A stretch of DNA of 64,000 nucleotides, from positions 1 through 64,000 of the forward strand of contig BDIU01000075.1 in the NCBI GenBank assembly GCA_002118135.1. Direction: 5' to 3'. Below are positions 44,021 through 56,400 of this stretch, piece after piece; positions within the stretch are counted from its first letter, which is position 1; the number at the start of each line of letters is the position of its first letter. The DNA comes from Trebouxia sp. TZW2008. Lineage: Eukaryota > Chlorophyta > Trebouxiophyceae > Trebouxiales > Trebouxiaceae. Below the pieces are notes generated by a model that did no database searches, was not told the DNA's origin, and saw only the letters and a program-made list of their open reading frames with translations. The position numbers were made by a program, and so were the translations under genes.

Positions 44021-44668
44021 TCTAGCTTTCACATGACACTCTTTCAGCTGGTAATACATACTGTTTGCTCCTGTTCTGAACAGCACACTGCTTGCATGAC
44101 TCAAGATCATTGCAAGTGTGGGTGCTCATGATATTTCATACAAAAGCTATGACAGACAAGCAGTGCAAATGCAGATTAGTATCTGATTTGTGTCAAGATG
44201 AGCAAAAATGCTACTCTCAGCCAACAAGGCCTTATCAAGTTTGAAGTAACCAAACTTGACTTTGACCAATGCAGCATGTCATGTCATGCACTGGCAGCTG
44301 ATGTGCCGAAGCAACGCCAGCTGCACCGTGCACGTGGCAAATGTGCAAGCAATTGTGCATTCAAAGCACAGATTTATTCAATTACATGAGCAGAGAAAAT
44401 GTATCGTCCATATCAAACTGCAGGCATCCTGAGTGGTTTCTCTATCCTAGGCCTAGCAGTCTGCAGTAGCTTGATGGACCTGTAGGCTGACCTTGCTAGG
44501 CTGAGAGGCTCAAGCTTGCATGCTTAAACGCATTCGTGGAAATCAATGCATAGCTGACAGTCTGCTTGTATTGGCAAAACATCATACAGTATACCTGACA
44601 TCCATTGCACATGGGCAAAATTTGTTGAAACACTTCTACAAAACTGGAACTGCAACAGATTTCAATGA
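44021..44668. other. Convergent intergenic region
   Basis: 648 bp between the RHL1 stop and the stop of the small secreted protein gene. A 63-codon plus-strand frame at 44198 is the only notable open frame and lacks any support. Confidence 0.45.
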
Positions 44669-45117
44669 TCAGTTTACCCCGTAGCATTGCTTCTGGCAGT
44701 CGGATTTAGGAAATTGGTTTGCGTTTGGCTTACTTTCATCATACTTCCTGCAGCCATTCACAGCGGACCCCGCGAAGCATAGCCAATATTTACCAGTAGG
44801 ACATGCGTTTGTTCCGAAGGTTCCAGCGCACTCCACGCTTGCTTGCTTCAAAGCTCGAGCGTGAACGCCGAACCCAGCTTCAGCGTCTGCAGCAACACGA
44901 CTCGTGAAAACGCGTCGAAGAATTGGCGACACCACAGCTGCATGTTCGCACGGCGCAGTGCTAGTGATGGTTGCCAACTGCGAGTATGCAAGCGGACTGC
45001 CGACGTCGCAAGGCGCTTACCCTGCGCTGCCAGGTCGCGTGCCGAGGCCAGCACAGCGGTGGTTGCAAACAGAGCCAGCATCATCAGCACCACAACGGTT
45101 GAGCTGCTTGTCTTCAT
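44669..45117 (-). CDS. Small secreted cysteine-rich protein, 2 exons
   Basis: Function unknown. Exons 45117-45021 and 44886-44669, joined through a 134-bp GT-AG intron, give 104 residues. The first 25 residues form a textbook signal peptide (a Lys, then VVVLMMLALFATTAVLASA). A short linker with HARALKQA follows. The mature part has six cysteines spaced C-x8-C-x7-C-x8-C-x17-C-x3-C (residues 52, 61, 69, 78, 96, 100), which suggests three disulphides. It is net basic near the C-terminus and is not obviously an enzyme. Possible roles are a cell-wall, antimicrobial or signalling peptide, all inference. The start ATG sits directly before the signal peptide. Confidence 0.7.
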
Positions 45118-48106
45118 GTTGGACGGTGACTTGAGCGTGAAGAGCGGCTGCAAGATGCACCTGAGCTAGCTGAAAAAGTTGGCAAGCTGAATGACGTTTC
45201 AGCATACTTGTACCTCTGGATCCTGGAAAAAAGGCGGCAATATCAAGCAGCTTCTGGAAGCTGTTGATCACTTCTGCCAATTGCTGAACTGACATTTGAG
45301 CGCGGAATTCGGGCACGTGTCTGCTGTCTATGCAGCTGGCAGACAGGAAGGACAGGCGGCAAAGTGGACTGATCGCTCAAGGCTTCTCTGCAGAAGGGCA
45401 GGGCAGCTACAGTAATTGCAATACTGAGGGCAAAAGAGCACAGCTGTTACGGAGCATTTAGTTGCCTGTTTGAAGCATGAGCGCAAGGCATCATGTATAT
45501 ACGTGTGCACAACGCCTACACAAGTGTGTGCTCATTGCCAAGATAAAGCATCAGGAATAAATGGTGGTGAGCATGAAGATGTGGCTCTATGCGCACAGCG
45601 CCAGCACATGTAGAGATTGCTGCCGTTTCTGGCTGATCTGATGCTCATGCTATAGACTACGTAGAGCTGCACATGCATGACAGGGCTCAGCAATGTTTTG
45701 ATGGCGTGTCCAAAGGGCTATTGACTGACTTGACAGCTTTGCATCAACTCGTTGTTCAGCGCTTTGGAGAGTTCACAACAGCTCTGATGGCCTGCCGGGG
45801 TCCCTGCAAGCTGAGAGCTCATGAGAAGGTGTGTGATTCTGTGGATGCAATGGGGCTGCTGATTGCCAAAACAAGCTATCCACAATGCGTCAACTACACC
45901 AGGTTGGTGCAGATTCGTATGACAAATTGAGGCACAGAGTACGGAATTGCATAGCAACAACACTTGATGCTGCCGGCATTTAATGGCGCCATTCAAGCTT
46001 CTTTGTACCTGGAAGACCTTGACATTCTTCACCGTGGAAAGCTGATGCAGCAGCCAGACCTTCATTAGCAGACGCTGATGACACACTAACCAAGGTGACA
46101 AGCTGGCGTCAGTTCTGGCTAACGCAGTCAACAGCAGTAGACACGGTCACAGCCGAAATGCAAGCCAGGCTGAGGACAGACATAGCAAGCCTGTACCAGC
46201 TGACTATCCATGGTGGACACTGTCAAGTGCAGTATGGCATGCAAAGCAGGCATGAAACGTCATACAAGACTGCCGGTCGCGCCTATGTTCAACAGTTCCT
46301 CATCATCCAGCATGGCGGACCTCGCAGCACAAGCAGCACAACTCTGCTCACCTGTGTGCCATGGACAGACAGAGCTTGATTGTGAAGTCTTCACTAGCTG
46401 ATCTCATTTCTGCCGCTGTGAAGGCTGAACTCCACTTTGCAGAAGACTTAGTGCCCAATCTTGCCACACAAGGTTGTTGGCGTTCCAATCTGGAGACCTC
46501 GGTTCACACAGCACTCATGCTTGCACTGGGCTCCCAACCGGCTAGGTTCCCGCTACAGGACGGCAAGCCTATGTATGCTTGATTGCTGTCAAAGCATGTC
46601 TTGGAGCAATCAAGTGGCACACATACATGCGCCCTGCCATGCAAGCTGGATGACAGAGAGGCTGAGCCAGGCCCTGAACACAAGGCAGCAAGGATTTTGA
46701 TGGATGATGCTACAGCACAAAACCCAGACGCACCAGAGGTCATGACATATGTGGCCTGTGAGGGAGGCGACACACAACCTGAGTCATCCTACAAGACAAC
46801 AAATGGCAGTGCAAGGATGCGAAGTCATTAGAAAGCCACACTGACTGTTCAAGTGCACAAGCTACACAGCGTTTCTGAAGCCCTTTCACCGCTCAGCCAC
46901 TGAGGCTGTGCGCTGTGTTCTCACCACACAAGCAGTGCCAACGTGCACAGACTGTACATCAAGTATCATTTGGGAAATAGCGTAGAGTGCTGAATGAATG
47001 CCTTGTATATGTTCAAATCTGCAGTTTTCTTCTTGCAGTGCTTGCCCAAAGAGTTTTGTAAAACGGCGGTATGTAAGTGCTATGTGTCATCTGGGAACGT
47101 GCCATCAGCATGCTCTATATCTTGGGCAAAGAAGTGTTTGCAGACATTTGCAATACCGAAGTCAATGCATGAGGATGAATTGGAGCAATCTATCACAAGG
47201 CTTATATCATCTGTCGGTGCTGCTATTGCTAAAGCTGCAGCGCATGTGCTGTCAAAAGTCACCAGCAGCAAGCGGCAACAGCAGGCATCAAGCACTTCGT
47301 ATCAGCATGCTTGTAGGTATCTGCCACACACACACCTAGTGCGCCATCATGCCTGTGCAACATCCCAGGGTCCCAGCAGATACTCACTAACCATTGCAGT
47401 GTCCCATTGCAGCATACTGCCGCACATCAGCACAGAATGCGCTGCCACAAGATAGCTTTGATGATACCTGTTTGGACGCAGCTCATTGCTTCTGTATGCA
47501 GCTCGCTGCGTCATGCAAGCTCACTGAAATGCATATATATTGATGATGATCGGATGATGTCACACGCAGTCTGTAGTCAGCTCCAACCCAATCTTGAAAG
47601 GATCTCCTGCATGGTGTTGCGCAAGCCATGTCGGACTTAACTGCAGTCCCTGATTTGATTTGCAGAGCCTCTTTTCTCTCGAGATATCTTGCATGAGGTT
47701 TCCTGCAGCACATATCACTGGAAAACTGGACTTAACACTGCACGGGAACAACTCACTCGTGTCGAAGACCTTCTATTCGTCACAATTTGAATGGCATCCG
47801 CAGCCCGTGAAAGATGATGTTGCGAATTGGGCTGAAACCAGGGCGACGCGGCTCACGATGTGCGATCGCTGCAGTTTACAGAGCCTGTGTGTTCGCAGGT
47901 AGTCACGAGAGTCCGAGGAAGGGTCTCGTTTGCGGTTGCACGCTCTCTGCTGAAATGCACAAGTCAAATCTCAGAGCTTCCTTGCTGTTGTCAGACCCAG
48001 TTGCAGTGCTTTCTGCAGCTTCAGTCTTGACTTCAGGGCTGACTAGTCAGAATTCTGCCCACTGCATCAGTGGAATGCAAGAGAAGAGCGACAGTAAACG
48101 CCAGTC
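45118..48106. other. Gene-poor region with uninterpreted coding-like scraps
   Basis: Several plus-strand stretches look helical and coding-like but do not join into one frame: LLTDLTALHQLVVQRFGEF at about 45718-45780, KSSLADLISAAVKAELHFAED at about 46385-46450 (quoted without its last residues) and LEQSITRLISSVGAAIAKAA at about 47178-47240. They could be remnants of a gene for a coiled-coil protein, or chance. I cannot name a family. No other gene is visible. Confidence 0.3.
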
Positions 48107-48508
48107 ATGTCACAGCCGCTGCCGAAAGATCTGTCCAGCGGCATTGAAGCCCACATTCGGCGCATTGAGCAGGTACTTCTAGCGATCACACAGTTCTGTT
48201 GCCTATCTGGCTTGCACTTCGTCTGATGTCGAGCGCAGGTCGTTGGTGATACCAGCGCTAGTCAATCTGAAACCCTGCGACAGCTTTCGACACTAGAGCA
48301 AGGTAGCAAGCATTCCAGTTCAAAGCCATCTCTGTGGCAGACTCCAAACAAGACTGATCTTCTATTGCATGCAGCTTTGCATTCAGTGAAACGCGCCCTG
48401 CCCAGCGACGAATTCATGTCCCAACTCGATAAGGTCGATGCTCTGCAGCATCGCCTTCAGAAGCTGTTCTCCAGACTTAGACTCATTGAGGCAAACGACT
48501 TTCACTAA
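48107..48508 (+). CDS. Small helical protein of unknown function, 2 exons
   Basis: Not recognised. Exon 1 (48107-48172) starts MSQPLPKDLSSGIEAHIRRI. A 66-bp GT-AG intron (48173-48238) follows, and exon 2 (48239-48508) ends with TAA. The 111-residue product is polar, with a Ser/Lys-rich middle (about residues 30-55). It ends in an amphipathic helix with heptad-like leucines (LDKVDALQHRLQKLFSRLR) that would suit a coiled-coil partner protein. The short intron with clean splice sites and the in-frame helix support it, but there is no family match I can name. Confidence 0.55.
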
Positions 48509-50451
48509 GCTCAGACACAACTAGTCTGCAAAACTGGCTTGACAGCGTTCTGGCTTTGCCGCAGGCTAATGTTGCCAAGATCCAACATCACATATCAAAG
48601 TCATCAAAAAGCAGGTTCAGATTCCTTACAAACTTGCGCCAACATCCAATCTGCATAGCAAGTTGAAGCACTCCCTCTTGAGTGGAAGCAAGAAAGTTTG
48701 CCAGTGAAGTCTGCATGTACAGGATTGCCAGCAAGACAGTTTTGAAGTTGGACAGCCCTACTGTCACTGTCTGATTGTGCTCAAATCTCCATTCTCAAAG
48801 CATGCTAGCATCATAGTGTCGATAGCCAGATGTTTGACTGTTTCTACTGTTATCTCCTGTTGCTGACAGGCCTTCACAAGAACCCTCATGACCATTGCTG
48901 GGACAAGAGCAGGTCCTCTTCCGCCACGTGGGATATGCAGACAGAATGCATCTAAAATCTGACAGCTGATGGCTTGACATCGGTGTTTCTGTGTCACCAA
49001 AAAAACAACCCAGGCTCAAAGCTAGACAGCATCCAGGTCAGACACCAGGTGATTGCTCCATGCGGCAGCAGTATCTGAGGCATCATGTATCATGTCCCAT
49101 GAAGTTGTTTATGCTATGCCATTGCATTATAAGTCTGCAGTGGGCACATGCACATGCTGCATGCATGTGACAGGCACAAGCATTGTCAAATGTTGCCGTC
49201 TCTGCAACCTTCTCATGTTGAATGCTCTTGAGAGCTCTACAGTCTTTGCATGCTGTGTTGCTCATGATCATAGGGAGCACCTTTGCTTAGCATGTACGTG
49301 TTAGGGAAGCAGGCTTTTTCTAACTGAAAAGGATGCAGGCACTGGCGCTGCGTTGAGACTGCTCACAAGCATTATGCTATGCATGCAGGTCAGCATAGAC
49401 ATCACGCTGGTAAATACAGAAACAGTCCTGAGGTTTTTGACCACGCGAGAACAGTGGCATTGTTCACAAAGGTGGCATGAGCACTGTCGGATCTTCACGG
49501 TCGCTGTGGCTGATACCCTGTTTTCCCGAAGCTGCTTGGACATTGTGTATCGAGAAACCAGTGGCGAAGCAATTTGTCAAGAATACACCAGATGATATTT
49601 GGGTGAAGCACAGTTGGTGCCTGATGAGGCACAGGCTCTTGGGCTGACCTGTCATCATTGATGGCATCCAGTTGCATTCTGGACAGGGTTCTTGCTTGCA
49701 CGAATGCATGGCGTGCTGGCTGCTGCGTTGGAACATCACAGGTCCTTACATGTGCAACAGACTGACATGGGACCGTGCTTGGGGCATGCGAAAGATTCTT
49801 GAGGTTTCTTGTCAAAATTGCTTGCAGCGTTGCAGTGTGCTGCATCGAATTCAGTCTGTGAATGATTTTCACAACAGTGTGCAATTGAACATAATGAGCA
49901 CTAGATCTCGGTCAGGCAGGTGGCAGACTCCGCAAATGATTGCAAAAGCACTTGCAACACTCATTACAGGTACCCTGATTTTGGTGTGGCAACCAGCTGA
50001 GGAACCACTGGCAGCTACTGTTCCAACCACAATTTTGTACACAATGTGTTGACCAATTTCCCTACTACTGACATTGTGAAACAGCGTTAACACCTGCTAT
50101 ATGTGCATACCATACCATGCTCTGGGCAGCACATTTACACATGTAAAGCAGCCCTGTGCATGACCATGACAGAAACGAAACCCAACAGGCCGAAAGCATT
50201 ACCAGTACACATAGTACATGTGCAAGGATCAACAGAAGGATTGACAAACAGCCACGCGACAGATACTCTTGAAATGCTGTCACTTGAAAAGAACGCAGAC
50301 AACCCAACCACCATAAGAAGGCAAACTCGAACTACATGTCTGAGGCACAGAGCAAGCAACCTGAGTCAAATGAAATCTCCTGGGCTCAAGAATTGATGAA
50401 GACCAAAAACGCAACCTCTCAAGGGACTAAGCTAATGCCGCTACAGGTACT
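48509..50451. other. Intergenic stretch, no supported gene
   Basis: Minus-strand frames at 48764-49000 (VMRVLVKACQQQEITVE) and 49869-50093, and a plus-strand frame near 49965-50020 (GTLILVWQPAEEP, after an acceptor-like ATTACAG), look faintly protein-like but have no partner exons. I see no complete gene here. Confidence 0.35.
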
Positions 50452-53400
50452 CTAGACTGAGCCTACCAACTGAGCTTCCTTCTTTTCCAGATTCTTCACC
50501 TTGAGCCAATTTACCAGTGTCAAAATGCTGGTCGCTCCAGCACCCACAAAACTTGCAGTTGCAGCCCTTGCCATCGCATTGATGGAAAGAACTGTCCCCA
50601 TGTTGACCAAAGTGCAGGCCACCACTGCTGATGTCATCACGCTTTGCATGATTTGCACCCTTGCCAGGGCCCGTTCAGCTTCAAGTGCCCTGACCCTGAG
50701 TTTGAGATCCCCTCGCTCTAGCTTGTTCAGAGTGCCCCGCACGTCCTCAATCATGTTGGGACTTCTGAACAGGTTCTTGACCGCACGATTCTGCACATAA
50801 CACATGTGAAGTTGTTGACAGTACTCAAGCAGTTTGAGCTGTCAGGATGGCGTGTCCTGACAGGCAATCCACCATGCTGCGCACCAATGTGCATTGGACA
50901 TGTACATGACCTGCAACAAGAAGCTTTCACGCAATGCTACATGCTGCAGCCAGAGCACATTCAATGGGCAGTTGATGGTGAGATTGTGAAACACGAGAAG
51001 CTCTGAACAGTTCTATAGAAACTGTGTTTGCACAGCGCCAAAGCAAGACTAGAGTGCAATGCAGAGCAGCTTTGTGTCAACCAACCAATCACCTGTAGAC
51101 CAACTCGTCGTTTGAAGTCTTTGGCAAGGGCAGCATACTGGGGGTTACCCTCCAGCAACAGCCCTCTGGCATAAGGAGCAGCAATCTCGCTGATGTCAAA
51201 GCGAGGGTCTAGTCCTTTGCCAATGCCGTCCAGCACTGTGAAGGACCTTACTACAAAGGTGAAGGTGGCAGGAAACCTGAAAGGCTTGTCTGCTGATGCC
51301 ACCAGGAGATCCTCTCCTGCATCACATAGCAAGCACAGAGTCAGCATATTGGGGGTTGCTTTAAACAACAGCCGTTTGGCATGAGGGACGGCAATCTTGC
51401 TGATGTCAAAGCGAGGGATTAGTCCTTTGCCAATGCCGTCTAGCACTGTGAAGGACCTTACTACAAAGGTGAAGGTGGCAGGAAACCTGAACGGCTTGTC
51501 TGCTGACGCAACTAGCAAATCCTCTCCTGCATGACATAGCGAGTACACGGTCAGCATACTGGGAATTACAATCCAGCAATAGCCCTCTTGCATGAGGAGC
51601 AGCAATGTTGCTGATGTCAAAGCGAGGGTCTAGTCCTTTGCCAATGCCGTCTAGCACAGTGAAGGACCTTACTACAAAGGTGAAAGTGGCAGGAATCCTA
51701 AAAGGCTTGTCTGCTGGTGCCACTAGCAGATCCTGTTCTGCATGACAAAGCAAGCAGGCAATCAGTATGAATTCCCTGGTCAATGCACAGACAGAGTGGC
51801 TTCAGGACAGACGCCTTTGTATCACAAGTGTTCAACAGACTGCAGGGCGAAAGAACAAGGGCAGGACAGGTGCTGGCACGGGCAAAAAAGCAGCTGTCTG
51901 TAACGCGATATAAAAGAGGACAGTCCATCATGCTTTTGCATGTAAAATGTGCAGGGGGCCAAGCCTTGTATGGTCGAAGGCAGAGAAGCAGGGTAGGGAC
52001 AGTGCAATTGCATTGAGATAAAGCTGCACAGGGCAGGACAGGCATAGGGCAATTGCGCTGAGGCACAGCAGTGAAGGGCAGAGCAGAGACAAGGCAAGAA
52101 TGGAAAAAGAAGAATCCATGGCCAGGGGTTACGAGTATAATCAGTCAGAACAGGGACAGTTTTCGCACCAATGTTGGATAGAATCTGCTTGCGCTTGGCA
52201 GTGCGCTCTTCCTTGCTGGCTTTGGGCTTGTAAGACGAGCCATACTCTGGATTGCTAGCTGCCTCTTCCCTTTGTGCCTTCAGTCTTTCCTGTGACATCA
52301 ATGACCACATGGACTCAGGTGTTCTGCAACTTTCTGAAAGGAGCCAAAAGCTGTGAGCAGACAATCAGATATATGCAGGCGCAGATGCAGAGCAGCCACG
52401 CTTGCTGCCTCCTTACTCTGTGCGTTGAGGCTCTCGTGTGCCAGCGCAAGGTCTCAGATTACTTTGTGCTACAGGTGTCTGGATTGACACAGATCACAAC
52501 AGCCTGTCAGATGTCTGTAGCGTCTTCCGTGTTGCTGTACAACTGTTGCCTTCAGCAGGCCTGGCAAGTGAAAGCAGATTGCAGCAAGTATAAGCAGGTC
52601 ACAGCAGGTGACAGCAGACCTACCTCAAAGTTTCTGAGGAAGAACTCTGCAGTTCTGCGCACAGCTGTTCTGTCTCCTCCAGGCACCAGCACACCCATCG
52701 TTACTAGCGCATCTATGCACCTGCAGCAGCAGGGTACTATGGTCTGCAGGTGCTACACGCTCTGTGCAATTGCCCAAACAAAGCATGGTTTGCATGGCGT
52801 CGAGGTTCGCAAAGACACAGAGGACTTGCGAGGACATGGAAGCCTTGCGAGGCCTCACTCACATCCTCCTGTTTGGCAGATTATGCCAACAAGCTGGTCA
52901 AAGCCAGGTGTTGGAATTCAAACATTATCTTGACGCCAAATGCTTCAGGCAGTATGACAAGAAATGGATTTCCTGCTCGGATCATAACAACTCACAGGCA
53001 CATGCAAACCAGACTGTGCATCTGCCAAATGCCAGACATTCAAGCATATGCCAAATCAAGCATCGCAGATCTGGGTTGTTGCCACTGCGCCAGATGCATT
53101 AAAGGCAAGCAATCTGGTCCATACCGGTCAGGATCCTTCTCATAGACGCCATAGAACAGCTCCAAGAGGCCGCTGCGCACATCGCTTGGGATGGCGCCCA
53201 TCATGCCAAAGTCATAATAGATCAGTCGTCCACCATTTTGACCATCCACTGCGATATTGCCTGGATGAGGATCTGCAATGGCAAACCAAGAATTGAATAA
53301 GATGGTAAGCTTGATTAGATGTTGGGATGCAGATGTATGGAAAAGCTGATTGGCAGGCTGACCAGCATGGAAGAAGCCATAGCCGAATATCAGCTGCAGG

Positions 53401-56400
53401 TATGATCCCACAGCCACTTTGGCCAAGCGTCTCCTGTCCACCCCCATCTTATGGAAAAGTATACATGCAAGATCTCACGGACAAATGGACAGGTTGTAAA
53501 TGTCAGGTTCAGGGTGCCGAAAGCACTTTGACAGACAGACTCACGCGCATGGAAAAGCCATAGGTGAGCGTCAGCTGCAGATACAACTCCACAGCCACTT
53601 TGGCCAAGCGTTTCCTGCTCTTGTTGCATGCAAGCACTGACACACATTTGGCAGGATCGCAGTTCCTTAATTTGGGATTTGAAAGCATTGACAGCCTCAC
53701 CAGCATGGAAGAAACCATAGGTCAGTATCTGCTGCAGATATGATTCCACAGCCAGTTTGGCCAAGCGCTTCCTGTCCACGCCCAACTTGTCAAGCTCAGA
53801 GATCCTGTTGATTTTCACCCCAGGACAGTACTCCATGGTCAAGACCTCAGCTGTTGTGCGTTCCCAGAAGATTCTGGGTACCTTCAACCAGTCCTCCTTG
53901 CCAAAATTGGTGCGGAATCTGTCAGCGCTCTGTCCTTCTAGAGTGTAGTCAATTTCCTGCAGCACATCAAGCACAAATTGTGTCAACCATAGCCCATGAG
54001 GGTATCAATGCTGAGAGACATCACGGTGTCCAGCACGGATAAGGTGTGTGTGGCATCAGTCTGTTGTTTGTAGACTGGAAGAAGCTCTGCATACAATGAC
54101 TTACAAGCTTGATGTCCACAGAGTTCAGATCCAAGAGCAGAGAAGACCTTCAAGCGGAGACTGCCAGTAAGTGAGGTCTTGCTTGCCTTGGGGCTGTTGG
54201 CTTGCACGCCACATGTGTGTTGCCAAGATATAGCCAGACTGTCGCTTTGAATCCCTTGACTATTGCAGTGGCAGGCATGGCAGAGTACGTCTGCTGCATT
54301 GTCTTGCTGTACATTTGTCAAGCTCAGCCAGCATGTGCACCAGAGATTGCTATTTCAGCTCAGGTCGCATGACAATTTTGTGCTTCAAGTCTGTTGCAAA
54401 CTCTGCATGTCATCAGTCACAGATAGCACGACGTTTGCTAGCAGCACTGACAGCCTGCGGGTTATAGCCTGTTTGAATCACAATCATGCCCAGCGCCAGG
54501 CCACAACACCTTGTACATACCTGATATAGGATGCGCGAGCACTCATCATAGATGGCAACCCAGTCTCTGGCAGCACCATCAGACTTGGGGTCCACATTCT
54601 GAAGCCATTGCGCTAGCACCCGCACATTCTTCAGGTCAATGTCAAACAGCTTCTTCAGGCCCGGCCGCTGAACCTTTACCACAATCTTCTCGTCATTCAG
54701 CGTTGCCAGATGCACCTGTGCACAGGCAAACAGCAGATGTAGTGTTCTGACTGTTGGCAGAGGTGCTGACTGATTTTGCCAAAAGCCCCTTTGCACAAGC
54801 AATCAGCAGATGCATTGTTCTGACTGTTGGCAGAGGTGCTCGTGATTTTGCCAAATGCACATGTGCACAGGCAAACAGCAGATGTAGTGTTCTGACTGTT
54901 GGCAGACGTGCTGAATGACTTTGCCAAACGATTTTGCCAAATGCACACGTGCACAGGCAAACAGCAGATGTAGTGTTCTGACTGTTGGCAAAGGTGCTGA
55001 ATGATTTTGCCAAAAGCTCCTGTGCGCAGGCAGACAGCAGATGCAATGTTCTGAGTGACAGAGCAGGCGCTGCATGCATGAACTATTTACTCCAATCTAA
55101 GTCTTGCCAGTAAGCATCTCTTGCACTTGCAATGCACAAGCTGTGTTCTGTAGTTCACAGAGACGTGTATGCAGCAAGTCTGCCTGAGCTCAGCGCGCAA
55201 GAGCTCAGACAGCATTGTAGCAGTGGTGTTGCAAACATGCATACCAACCGGCCATAACAGTTTTGGGATAGTTGGACAACTGCTCAGCTGAACGGGCAAA
55301 TCTGACTTTTCATTGTCATTCTGCGACTCTCCATACATCAGCATGTGTCTACAAGCCCATCTGCACAAGGATTTTCCTGGATGTCCCTTCCTTCAGGCTA
55401 TGTCAATCAGCTCTGCAACGCTTTGCAGGGCGCAGCACTCCATAGGACATTGCATTGCGAGTGAAGGCTGCTGGCTCACCTGACCCAGGCTAGCTGTTGC
55501 AACAGCGCCCATGAAAATGATGTTTGTATCAATGATTTTAGCTTATCTGACCCTGGCTGCTAACAGTGTCTGGATTGATTATTTTTTCCGCTTACCTGGC
55601 CCAGGCTGGCTGCTGCAATGGGCACCATGTCAAAGGTGTCAAACTTCTCCAGCAGCCTGCCTCCCAGATTCCTCTCAATGATTGCAACAGCCTCAGACGC
55701 CTCAAAAGCTGGAACATTGTCCTACAGCAAAATTACAGACCCTGTCAGACCAATCAGCTCTTTATCGCAAGGCAGACGACACCAAGAATTGCTAGCATGT
55801 CGGCATCAGACAAGTTGCGCCAGGAACCACAAATTTATTGCAGGCCGTGTAGTGCAGGCGACATATTGCATGATTGCACCCATGATGCATCCATTGCAAA
55901 GCAAAAGTTGGTGTGATAATATGCCTGTCATGCAAATCGTGTACTGCAGACAATTTGTTCAGATCTCTCATTGCAGGACTATTGCCGAGCGTTGACTGAG
56001 GGACTGCAAGCACTGGACGGCACTCGCGTGTCATGAGAGACCCACAATTTGCATGTGCATCGGTTCAAGGCTCAAAACGGCTTTGTCATGGGTCAAAAGC
56101 TTACCTGCAGCTTTTCAAGCTCCTTGACAAACTCAGGGCTGAGCACATCCACCCTTGTGCTGAACTGCTGCCCAATCTTGATGAACGTGGGACCCAATTT
56201 GACTAGCCCCTCCCTAACCCACACAGCCAGCTTGCTTTTGCGCTCCTTGGCCCTCTCAGGGGTCATGCCCTGCACAGGTGCAAAGATGCTGATGTGCGCA
56301 ACAGCGGTGATGTGGAAATGTAATTAGCCATGCCAATCACAGCTTACACATTCTGGCACAGGTTCTGGGTATGTGTGGATCAATGAATGTATAGATACAT

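Noticed and set aside
48764..49000. Minus-strand open frame with VMRVLVKACQQQEITVETVK
   Set aside because: No start, no splice-consistent upstream exon and no family resemblance; kept only as a remark on the region.
49965..50055. Short peptide GTLILVWQPAEEP resembling a metallopeptidase M20 motif
   Set aside because: It is a single short stretch after an acceptor-like site, with no other M20 motif or partner exon nearby.
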